From: G039029935 sp039029935
Lineage (GTDB): Bacteria > Chloroflexota > Anaerolineae > Caldilineales > Caldilineaceae
DNA: 9,510 nt
NCBI GenBank assembly: GCA_039029935.1
Contig: JBCCFC010000458.1
Span: 1-9,510, forward strand
Direction of reading: 5' to 3'
Below the pieces are notes generated by a model. That model had not been told where the DNA came from, did no database searches, and worked only from the letters and a program-made list of their open reading frames with translations. Positions within the stretch are counted from its first letter, which is position 1. The number at the start of each line of letters is the position of its first letter. The position numbers and the translations under genes are program-made. Below are positions 1 through 5,025 of this stretch, in pieces.

Positions 1-100
1 ATTTCATTTCCTTCCTAACATTCATGCATTTTTTCTTGATTTCTTACATTTCATGCATGATTTATATCAGGTTGGGGGTTCTCCGACAGACTGCTAGGTT

Positions 101-155
101 CACAGATTGGTTATCTGTAACGCAGGTAGCCAGCCTGCGATACTTTCCTTTGTCC
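101..155 (-). repeat. Two-hairpin dispersed repeat, copy A (reverse orientation)
   Basis: Read on the minus strand, this matches the core of the two tandem copies at 2777-2942: GGACAAAGG, then GTAT, then a CGCAGG-type hairpin, one T, then a CAGAT..ATCTG hairpin. On the plus strand the hairpins are 101-119 (stem CACAGAT/ATCTGTA, last pair lost) and 121-139 (stem CGCAGGT/GCCTGCG, last pair a G-T wobble). The loops TGGTT and AGCCA correspond to AACCA and TGGCT of the other copies. The distal ATACTTTCC end found in the other copies is missing. It is a dispersed non-coding element; its mobility and function are unknown. Confidence 0.8.
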
Positions 156-179
156 TTATATAGCGATAGAGATATAGTC

Positions 180-253
180 AAAAATTGAAAATTGAAAGAA
201 TTGAAAATTAAAAATAAGCAACGGTTTCCTTTTCAAATTTTTCAGTTTTAATT
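180..253. repeat. AT-rich short tandem repeat island 1
   Basis: The left half (about 180-214) repeats ATTGAAA-like units. The right half (about 230-253) carries units of the opposite sense (TTTTCAAA, TTTTCAGT), so the island can fold back imperfectly. It resembles the better-formed inverted arrays at 867-938, 1868-2025 and 7605-7780 in layout and in its TTGA/TCAA core, but is more degenerate. Confidence 0.5.
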
Positions 254-286
254 AGGCAATTAATTGGTATTAAATACGAAATTCTC

Positions 287-865
287 ATGTACTACCAAGC
301 AAGTGGGGGCTGGATCGAAGTCATTTGTGGCTCGATGTTCAGCGGAAAAACCGAAGAATTACTACGCAGGATTCGTCGTGCAGAAATTGCACGCAAAGAG
401 TTACAGTTATTTAAACCGCAACTAGACCATCGCTATGGACTAGAACGTGTTGCCTCACACAACGGGGTCGCACGCGAAAACGCCGTGGTCGTCAAGACAT
501 CCAACGAAATTCTGCATCTGGTCCGCCGAGAAACCGCCGTTGTCGCCATAGACGAGGTGCAGTTTTTTGATAAGGCTATCGGCCATGTCTGTAGTGAATT
601 GGCCGACAGCGGGAAACGTGTGATTGTGGCCGGGCTTGATCAAGACTTTCGCGGTCAGCCCTTTGGCCCCATGCCATTGCTGATGACATTGGCCGAACGC
701 GTCGATAAGCTCAACGCCATCTGTGTTGTCTGTGGTGCCGACGCCAGCCGCACCCAGCGCCTGATCGATGACCGCCCTGCCCGCAGCGATGATCCCATCA
801 TTCTCGTGGGTGGCAGCGAAAGCTATGAAGCCCGCTGTCGTCGCTGTCATGAATTGCCAGAGTGA
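287..865 (+). CDS. tdk: Thymidine kinase, type II
   Basis: Phosphorylates thymidine (and deoxyuridine) with ATP to dTMP in the cytoplasm, the salvage route to dTTP; family members are typically tetramers inhibited by dTTP. The 192-aa length is normal for bacterial type II enzymes. Visible motifs: Walker A GSMFSGKT at residues 15-22; DEVQFF at 89-94, with Glu90 the expected catalytic base; GLDQDFRGQPF at 116-126; a structural zinc site formed by Cys146/Cys149 and Cys184/Cys187; and the substrate-lasso segment GGSESYEARCR at 175-185. All key residues are present, so the gene should be functional. The ATG at 287 leaves the usual short lead before the P-loop. There is no Shine-Dalgarno sequence before it. 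The next gene lies 73 bp downstream across an inverted repeat array, so co-transcription is possible but not shown. Confidence 0.97.
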   Translation: MYYQASGGWIEVICGSMFSGKTEELLRRIRRAEIARKELQLFKPQLDHRYGLERVASHNGVARENAVVVKTSNEILHLVRRETAVVAIDEVQFFDKAIGHVCSELADSGKRVIVAGLDQDFRGQPFGPMPLLMTLAERVDKLNAICVVCGADASRTQRLIDDRPARSDDPIILVGGSESYEARCRRCHELPE

Positions 866-866
866 G

Positions 867-938
867 CAGTTGACAGTTGACAGTTGATAGTTGATAGCTT
901 ACTATTCACCGTCAACTATCAACTGTCAACTATCAACT
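867..938. repeat. Inverted heptad repeat array (island 2)
   Basis: The left arm has three CAGTTGA units and one TAGTTGA (867-894). The right arm has four units alternating GTCAACT and ATCAACT (911-938). The arms are complementary in sense and can fold into an imperfect hairpin around a loop near 898-910. The array starts 1 nt after the tdk stop codon and its last unit ends immediately before the ATG at 939. It resembles short tandemly repeated repetitive (STRR) heptamers known from cyanobacteria; that comparison is by layout only. Confidence 0.85.
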
Positions 939-1850
939 ATGTTACCAATCATCTTTCATCCAGAGTTCGTTGCACCGTTGCCACCCAAACATCGCTTTCC
1001 GATGCCAAAGTTTGGCAAGGTCTACGAGTGGCTGGTGCGCGACGGCATTGCTGGGTTGGATCAATTTCATATTGCCACCAAAGCAGATATCGAAACGCTG
1101 GCCTTGGTCCACACACGTGCCTACATCCACGACTATTTAAATGGCACACTCGATGCTAAGGCGATACGCCGTATCGGATTTCCTTGGAGTGCGGCCATGA
1201 CCAACCGCACTTGCACCGCTGTCGGCGGGACCATATTGACGGGCGAACTGGCCCTTCAATATGGCATTGCTTGTAGCACGGCAGGCGGTACACACCATGC
1301 ATTTGCCGATTACGGCTCTGGCTTTTGTATTTTTAATGATATTGCTGTCGCTATTCGGAGACTTCAACAACAGGGGCTAGCACAGAAATTTCTGATTGTC
1401 GATCTAGATGCCCACCAAGGGGATGGCACGGCACACATTTTCTACAACGATCCCACGGTCTTCACCTTTTCCATGCACTGCGCACAAAACTTTCCACTAC
1501 GCAAACAGCAAAGTGATCTTGACATCGCTCTCCCTGTCAACACTGGCGACGCCGACTACATACGCATTTTAACTGAACATTTGCCCACTCTCTTGGATAA
1601 TATACGTCCAGACCTCGTTTTCTACGACGCGGGTGTCGATCCTCATGTCGATGATCTGCTGGGCAAACTGGCACTGACTAATGAAGGGATTACCACACGC
1701 GACACCTATGTACTGGAAACCTGCTGTCAACGCGGCTATCCCGTCGCCTGTGTCGTTGGCGGTGGCTACGCAAAAGATATCGATCAACTAGCACGAAGAC
1801 ACTGCCTGATGCACCGCGCCGCAACCGATGTGTATGAACGGTTGCTGTAG
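939..1850 (+). CDS. Class IV (HDAC11)-like histone deacetylase family protein
   Basis: Predicted Zn-dependent deacylase of the arginase/deacetylase fold, 303 aa, cytoplasmic. Counting from the ATG at 939, visible motifs are: the family N-terminal HRFPMPKF at 18-25; GGTHHA at 116-121 with the catalytic His119/His120 pair; GFCIFND at 128-134; DLDAHQGDG at 155-163, giving zinc ligands Asp157 and His159; the third ligand Asp234 in AGVD; and GGGY at 274-277 with the transition-state Tyr277. HQG rather than HHG in the zinc motif, and the GKLALTNEGI segment at 242-251, resemble class IV enzymes. Substrate is not decidable from sequence: acetyl-lysine, acetylpolyamine or longer acyl groups are possible. 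An in-frame ATG at 891 would add 16 residues translated from repeat DNA, so I take 939, where family-like sequence begins. The start has no Shine-Dalgarno sequence and abuts the repeat array. Confidence 0.93.
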   Translation: MLPIIFHPEFVAPLPPKHRFPMPKFGKVYEWLVRDGIAGLDQFHIATKADIETLALVHTRAYIHDYLNGTLDAKAIRRIGFPWSAAMTNRTCTAVGGTILTGELALQYGIACSTAGGTHHAFADYGSGFCIFNDIAVAIRRLQQQGLAQKFLIVDLDAHQGDGTAHIFYNDPTVFTFSMHCAQNFPLRKQQSDLDIALPVNTGDADYIRILTEHLPTLLDNIRPDLVFYDAGVDPHVDDLLGKLALTNEGITTRDTYVLETCCQRGYPVACVVGGGYAKDIDQLARRHCLMHRAATDVYERLL

Positions 1851-1867
1851 ATAGTAAGCAGGGTGAA

Positions 1868-2025
1868 AAGGTTGAAGAGTTGAAGGGTGGAAAGGTGGAA
1901 AGGTGGAAACTGCAAAATGAACAAATATAATCTTCAACTCTTCAACCCTTCAACCCTTCAACCCTACAACCCTTCAACCCTACAACTCTTCAACTCTTCA
2001 ACTATCCACTCTCAACTTTCAACTA
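1868..2025. repeat. Inverted octad repeat array (island 3)
   Basis: The left arm (about 1868-1909) has units of the GGTTGAA/GGTGGAA type with period 8. The right arm (about 1932-2025) has about ten units of the complementary type CTTCAACC/CTTCAACT, with CTACAACC variants. The arms can pair over several units, and the longer right arm leaves spare copies. A TATAAT occurs at 1926-1931, just before the right arm, and shares TATAATCTTC with 7779-7788. The unit matches that of the array at 7605-7780, so the two belong to one repeat family. Confidence 0.9.
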
Positions 2026-2029
2026 TAAA

Positions 2030-2075
2030 GACAATTGTCCAGATTGAACGACAAAATTGTCAAGATTCAACGACA
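2030..2075. promoter_or_regulatory. Candidate operator cluster of the XRE regulator
   Basis: A perfect palindrome, GACAATTGTC (2030-2039), is followed by GACAA-AA-TTGTC (2050-2061). The centres are 21 bp apart, about two helical turns. A 13-bp direct repeat, AGATTGAACGACA (2041-2053) and AGATTCAACGACA (2063-2075), differs at one base and is offset by 22 bp. Helix-phased palindromes upstream of an XRE-type gene are typical of autoregulatory operators. Binding is inferred, and no convincing promoter hexamer pair could be fixed. Confidence 0.4.
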
Positions 2076-2142
2076 GACAACGACACCGCACCTGTGCTAT
2101 CATCTAACTATCGGTTTCAAAAAAATAAATGAAGAATCATGG

Positions 2143-2178
2143 TTGTGAAGAGAATGAGCATACACCTCACCTTCACAA
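2143..2178 (+). promoter_or_regulatory. Leader inverted repeat before the XRE gene
   Basis: TTGTGAAG (2143-2150) and CTTCACAA (2171-2178) form an exact 8-bp inverted repeat separated by 20 nt, with a further GAG/CTC match inside. It lies 42 bp upstream of the start codon and 30 bp from the ribosome site. It could be a leader hairpin or a protein-binding site; nothing else distinguishes these. Confidence 0.3.
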
Positions 2179-2220
2179 ATAGCATCACAATAGGTATTGA
2201 AAAAAATTAAGGAGAGTCAG

Positions 2221-2646
2221 ATGAACAGTACAGTTAGCACTATCACAAGTCAGGCCATTTCAAGACAAACAGTCCCACATTCAACAATCTCAAATCCAAC
2301 AACATCAAATCCAACAACACCGCCGCCAATTATCTCGCATCAACCTGCCACCTATCAAGCAACCGAACACCAGGTAGGTCAGCACCGGACACCACCACCA
2401 AAGAAAAGCACACACCAAACCGAGGAAGTCTACTTGCGTTTTGGCGAAAGTGTCCGTGCCATTCGTCGGGCACAGAATTTGACCCAGAAACAGTTGGCCG
2501 AGCGTGCCGATATCCACAAGACCTATGTCGTGCGCATTGAATCGGGCGACAACAACGTCACATTAAAAACAGCTCAGAAGGTAGCTTATGCATTGCAAGT
2601 CGAGTTAAGCATGTTATTGAAGGGGGTAACTGTTTCACTGACATAA
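2221..2646 (+). CDS. XRE-family helix-turn-helix transcriptional regulator
   Basis: A 141-aa cytoplasmic DNA-binding protein. The Cro/CI-type HTH domain occupies about residues 70-135, with FGESVRAIRRAQNLTQKQLAERA at about 74-96 (first helices and positioning helix) and HKTYVVRIESG at 99-109 (recognition helix). ALQVELSMLL at 124-133 completes the five-helix bundle. The first 65 residues are unusual: rich in Ser, Thr, Pro, Gln and His, probably disordered, with SNPTT repeated exactly at 24-28 and 29-33. I chose the ATG at 2221 because AAGGAGAG sits 4 nt upstream; an in-frame TTG at 2197 lies before that site and would waste it. No toxin-like partner is adjacent, so this is not an obvious HigA-type antitoxin. 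The palindromes at 2030-2061 suggest autoregulation. Target genes are unknown. Confidence 0.9.
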   Translation: MNSTVSTITSQAISRQTVPHSTISNPTTSNPTTPPPIISHQPATYQATEHQVGQHRTPPPKKSTHQTEEVYLRFGESVRAIRRAQNLTQKQLAERADIHKTYVVRIESGDNNVTLKTAQKVAYALQVELSMLLKGVTVSLT

Positions 2647-2691
2647 ACAGTTGAGCTTTTTGACAAAATCCCACTATTAAGTCTTTTACAG

Positions 2692-2730
2692 ATAACCTTG
2701 GCATAAAAGTGCCAAGGTTATTACTTTTTT
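2692..2730 (+). terminator. Intrinsic terminator of the XRE gene
   Basis: A perfect 12-bp stem, ATAACCTTGGCA (2692-2703) with TGCCAAGGTTAT (2710-2721), has a 6-nt loop TAAAAG and is followed by TACTTTTTT. It lies 46 bp after the stop codon at 2644-2646, the expected place for rho-independent termination. Confidence 0.9.
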
Positions 2731-2776
2731 AGTTAAATTTTCCTCTATGTTTCAGTAAATCGGACAAAGGAAAATC

Positions 2777-2942
2777 GGACAAAGGACAGTATCGCAGGTT
2801 GGCTACCTGCGTCACAGATAACCAATCTGTGTTACTGGTTTTATACTTTCCTATTCAATGGACAAAGGACAGTATCGCAGGTTGGCTACCTGCGTCACAG
2901 ATAACCAATCTGTGTTACTGGTTTTATACTTTCCTATTCAAT
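2777..2942 (+). repeat. Exact 83-bp tandem duplication of a two-hairpin repeat (copies B and C)
   Basis: Units 2777-2859 and 2860-2942 are identical base for base. Each contains hairpin 1, CGCAGGTTGGCTACCTGCG (2793-2811 and 2876-2894), one T, and hairpin 2, CACAGATAACCAATCTGTG (2813-2831 and 2896-2914). Near-inverted ends flank them: GGACAGTAT and ATACTTTCC (2784-2851 and 2867-2934). The reverse complement of hairpin 2 matches hairpin 1 at 14 of 19 positions, so each unit is a head-to-head pair of one motif. A further partial GGACAAAGG lies at 2762-2770. It sits between convergent genes. No transposase is present. A reading frame at 2799-2999 only reflects the duplication. Confidence 0.92.
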
Positions 2943-2960
2943 GAAAAAATGAATTCGACG

Positions 2961-3011
2961 AAAAAAATTAGAGCTATGTTTATGAAGTACCCTTCATAAA
3001 CATAGCTCTAA
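2961..3011 (-). terminator. Intrinsic terminator of the DUF11 gene
   Basis: A perfect 20-bp stem (2968-2987 with 2992-3011) closes on a 4-nt loop. Read on the minus strand it is followed by seven T residues (complement of A at 2961-2967). It lies 53 bp past the stop codon of the minus-strand gene. No comparable T run follows on the plus strand, so it is directional. Confidence 0.92.
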
Positions 3012-3064
3012 AAGTGATATTTTCAGTTTATTATATTTTTGCTCGGACAGCGTACCTCCCTGTC

Positions 3065-4561
3065 CTACTCATGCAGAATAATTGGCAAAAATAGCTGCAT
3101 CACCGACTGGCCTGCAATTTCAACACTAGCGGTCACAGGGCCATATTCGATACGGGTTCCATCCACTTCTTCTTCGACCAGCCAATAGGTATAGATCGGG
3201 CCGTTGACAACCGATGTGTCCTGATAGATATAAACGTTGCCCTCTGTTTCAGATAACCCTGTTTCAGACAACCCTGTATCGGTAAATCCTGCTTCCTGTG
3301 CTTCATCCCCTCTGGTGATGTCAGCCGTGATATCATTGGCATTGATATGGGTGTCCTGTGGGTCGCCTTTGGCAAGGACAGGGGCTTCGTTGACCAAGAC
3401 TGCATCCTCAAAGTCACCTGTCGTGCTGCGATATAGATCGAATTGCTTGGTCTGTATCTCGGCCAAGGTATGCCACATCACTTGAATCGTCATTCCATCA
3501 CCGTTTAATCCGTCGTCGAGGATAGTCGCCTTAAAATCAGCCAACATAATGGCCGTGGGGACAGCCACACCATTCAACGGGACATCGGTGTCACGAGTCT
3601 GTTGATTGTCGTTGAGATCGACATCGGGCGTGTCACTCACAATGGTGACTTGATTTTTGATGGTAGACCCAGCCAGGCTGGAGGTGATGTTGACACTAAA
3701 GACAATCTCACCTGTCTCGTTGGTTGACAATCGACGGATGCGCCACACAAGTTGTAACCCATCGTCAATGGAGCCTTGTGGAGAGGGTAGCCCAAGGTCA
3801 GGGCTGGTGCGCACAATCTCGTTGAGGGTGACACCTGCGGGTAAGTTGTTGACAATGACGACATCGATGGCATCGCCTGGCCCCTGATTTTCAAACGAAA
3901 TGGTATACTCTAAATTATCCAATGAGCCGAGAATGATTTCATCCAGATTGTCATCCTGTGAAATGGCAAGGTCTGTACGCACACCGCGATAGAAGACGCC
4001 GTCCGCATGTGTGACCAACGTGCCGTCAGCCGTGGTCGCTGTCACAGTGGCCGAACTTTCGTTGATGCCCTCTTCGGCGGTGATGACCACGTTGCAGACC
4101 ATTGAGGCCAACTCAGCCAATTCGGTCTGTGGGCAAGCCAGCGTGACATCGCCCAAATCGCTATCGCGAACGATAATGGATTGTAGGGCCTCATCCCCGA
4201 CATTGGTGATCACATACTCAAGCAGAATGGTGTCGCCCACAGAAATATCAGGGCCATTGGGGACATCGGCCTCTTGACCATTTGCCAGCTTTTCGATGCG
4301 GATCATGGCAACATCAATGCTGGAGATATGATCGTTGGCAACATCTCTAACCGTATCATGACCCGTGTAGACGCCTTTTGCAGAGGCAACATTGGGCTGG
4401 AGCGCAACGAAAAAGCCGATGGTTAGAATGAGGGATGCTGCCACGCTTCGTGTGATATGGTTGGTAAAAAAATGACTAACAAAGTATAAGAAAGTACGGT
4501 TGAACGAGATACCTGCGTATTGAATCGCATTGGCTAAAACAGAGTAAACTTGTAAATGCAT
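3065..4561 (-). CDS. Secreted DUF11-type repeat surface protein
   Basis: 498 aa, predicted to be exported. An unusually long n-region (1-38) precedes a hydrophobic stretch at about 39-54 and a likely cleavage site after VASA (58-61). Domain 1 (about 83-190) and domain 2 (about 195-325) are Ig-like modules: domain 2 is a clear DUF11 module (DLAIS at 197-201, then ENQGPGDAIDVVIVNNLPAGV at about 224-244); domain 1 resembles the related 'VTNVGDEAL' type. A third, fibronectin-like region (about 336-485) carries the 'HTLAEIQTKQFDLYRS' pattern (364-379) seen in many secreted Chloroflexota proteins. A short GLSETGLSET repeat lies at 430-438. The C-terminus ends QLFLPIILHE, with no LPXTG. AAGGAACC 5 nt before the ATG supports the start. 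Such proteins are structural or adhesive; no catalytic motif is visible. It is convergent with the XRE gene and divergent from the PHP hydrolase. Confidence 0.88.
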   Translation of the reverse strand: MHLQVYSVLANAIQYAGISFNRTFLYFVSHFFTNHITRSVAASLILTIGFFVALQPNVASAKGVYTGHDTVRDVANDHISSIDVAMIRIEKLANGQEADVPNGPDISVGDTILLEYVITNVGDEALQSIIVRDSDLGDVTLACPQTELAELASMVCNVVITAEEGINESSATVTATTADGTLVTHADGVFYRGVRTDLAISQDDNLDEIILGSLDNLEYTISFENQGPGDAIDVVIVNNLPAGVTLNEIVRTSPDLGLPSPQGSIDDGLQLVWRIRRLSTNETGEIVFSVNITSSLAGSTIKNQVTIVSDTPDVDLNDNQQTRDTDVPLNGVAVPTAIMLADFKATILDDGLNGDGMTIQVMWHTLAEIQTKQFDLYRSTTGDFEDAVLVNEAPVLAKGDPQDTHINANDITADITRGDEAQEAGFTDTGLSETGLSETEGNVYIYQDTSVVNGPIYTYWLVEEEVDGTRIEYGPVTASVEIAGQSVMQLFLPIILHE

Positions 4562-4585
4562 GATGGTTCCTTATCAAATCACTGC

Positions 4586-4713
4586 GTACACATAAGTACT
4601 CAGACCCCTCCCTAGCCCTCCCCTGATAGGGGTGGGAACAATTCCGGCCAGATATAGGCGGGAACAATTCCTCCCCTTCTCAGGGGGAGGTTAGGAGGGG
4701 GTTGCATGTGTAC
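4586..4713. repeat. Long imperfect inverted repeat with C/G-rich arms
   Basis: The ends are GTACACAT (4586-4593) and ATGTGTAC (4706-4713). Inside are CCCCTCCC/CCTCCCCTGA on the left and complementary CAGGGGGAGG/AGGAGGGGG on the right, with gaps. In the centre, GGGAACAATTCC occurs twice as a direct repeat (4634-4645 and 4660-4671). Paired 8-bp ends around a structured interior recall a miniature inverted-repeat element, but no target-site duplication was established. It would fall in the leader or promoter of the leftward DUF11 gene. Confidence 0.65.
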
Positions 4714-4789
4714 AAACATCGGGTCTTGGATACTCTGTTGGTCTGTTGCTCATTCGTATAAATTTAAGCGTGAAGTGGTACATCGGTGG

Positions 4790-4836
4790 TCAGTAATCAG
4801 TAGATCGGTACACGGATACCGAATACCGATTACTGA
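4790..4836. repeat. Imperfect hairpin TCAGTAATC
   Basis: The left arm (4790-4810) begins TCAGTAATC and ends TCGGTA. The right arm (4817-4836) reads TACCGA..GATTACTGA, its near-complement, around a 6-nt loop CACGGA. About 17 of 20 positions pair. No T-run follows on either side, so it is not an obvious terminator. Confidence 0.6.
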
Positions 4837-4892
4837 CTCACTTGTTTACCCTTACGTTTACACAAATGGTCTGTTGACGTACTTGGCTGTGA

Positions 4893-4922
4893 TTGACCAG
4901 TTGCGGCAATGAAATGTACAAT
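4893..4922 (+). promoter_or_regulatory. Candidate sigma70 promoter for the PHP hydrolase
   Basis: TTGACC (4893-4898) and TACAAT (4917-4922) each match the consensus hexamers at 5 of 6 positions and are 18 bp apart. Initiation near 4929 would give a leader of about 97 nt before the ATG at 5026. Other TTGACG hexamers nearby (4874, 4949) have no good -10 partner. Confidence 0.4.
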
Positions 4923-5025
4923 GGCAGAGTGAACGACTATTACTACTTTTGACGTATGAGATAGGATGAACGTTCCTATCAATTTACGTATCAAATTATC
5001 AAAATGCTTACAAGGGAGAAAGTTT

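Larger units (their letters stand above)
1..286. other. Gene-free stretch upstream of tdk
   Basis: I see no convincing coding frame here. The first 70 bases are T-rich, with TCATGCAT occurring twice. They are followed by one copy of the two-hairpin repeat (101-155) and an AT-rich tandem-repeat island (180-253). No Shine-Dalgarno sequence lies directly before the ATG at 287, and no convincing -35/-10 pair could be assigned, so the promoter of the following gene remains unlocated. Confidence 0.6.
1851..2220. other. Non-coding interval between deacetylase and regulator
   Basis: This 370-bp interval has three parts: an inverted octad repeat array (1868-2025), a cluster of GACAA/TTGTC palindromes and direct repeats (2030-2075), and an A-rich leader with a potential hairpin (2143-2178) ending in a strong ribosome site, AAGGAGAG at 2209-2216. 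A coding frame across 1887-2132 would consist mainly of translated octad repeats and is not credible. No clear intrinsic terminator for the deacetylase is seen apart from the fold-back array itself. Confidence 0.6.
4562..5025. other. Divergent intergenic region
   Basis: This 464-bp gap between two divergent genes holds a long imperfect inverted repeat (4586-4713), a second imperfect hairpin (4790-4836) and a plausible sigma70 promoter for the rightward gene (4893-4922). A frame at 4706-4912 would run through these repeats, lacks a ribosome site and shows no recognisable protein, so I do not call it. The ribosome site AAGGAACC for the leftward gene lies at about 4566-4573 on the complementary strand. 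The leftward promoter could not be fixed. Confidence 0.6.

Noticed and set aside
455..850. Minus-strand frame opposite tdk
   Set aside because: It lies wholly opposite a well-supported kinase gene and shows no family motif. The same applies to the other minus-strand frames opposite the deacetylase, the PHP hydrolase and the last gene.
1887..2132. Possible 81-aa protein
   Set aside because: Its residues are mostly translated octad repeats (Asn/Pro/Ser/Thr/Leu cycles), without a ribosome site or known motif.
2221..2646. HigA-type antitoxin of a toxin-antitoxin pair
   Set aside because: The HTH type would fit, but no small toxin frame lies upstream or downstream; both sides are repeats and a terminator.
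2777..2942. Insertion sequence or phage attachment site
   Set aside because: No transposase or integrase gene and no target-site duplication were found; the element is too small to be autonomous.
2799..2999. Possible 66-aa protein across the tandem repeat
   Set aside because: The frame only spans the exact 83-bp duplication and part of the terminator hairpin, with the same peptide segment twice and no ribosome site.
4706..4912. Possible 68-aa protein in the divergent intergenic region
   Set aside because: It overlaps two fold-back sequences and the candidate promoter, lacks a Shine-Dalgarno sequence and has no recognisable composition.
4966..5025. Upstream start for the PHP hydrolase
   Set aside because: The ATG at 4966 is in frame, but the clear AAGGGAG site is placed for the ATG at 5026, and the extra 20 residues do not look like a signal peptide.
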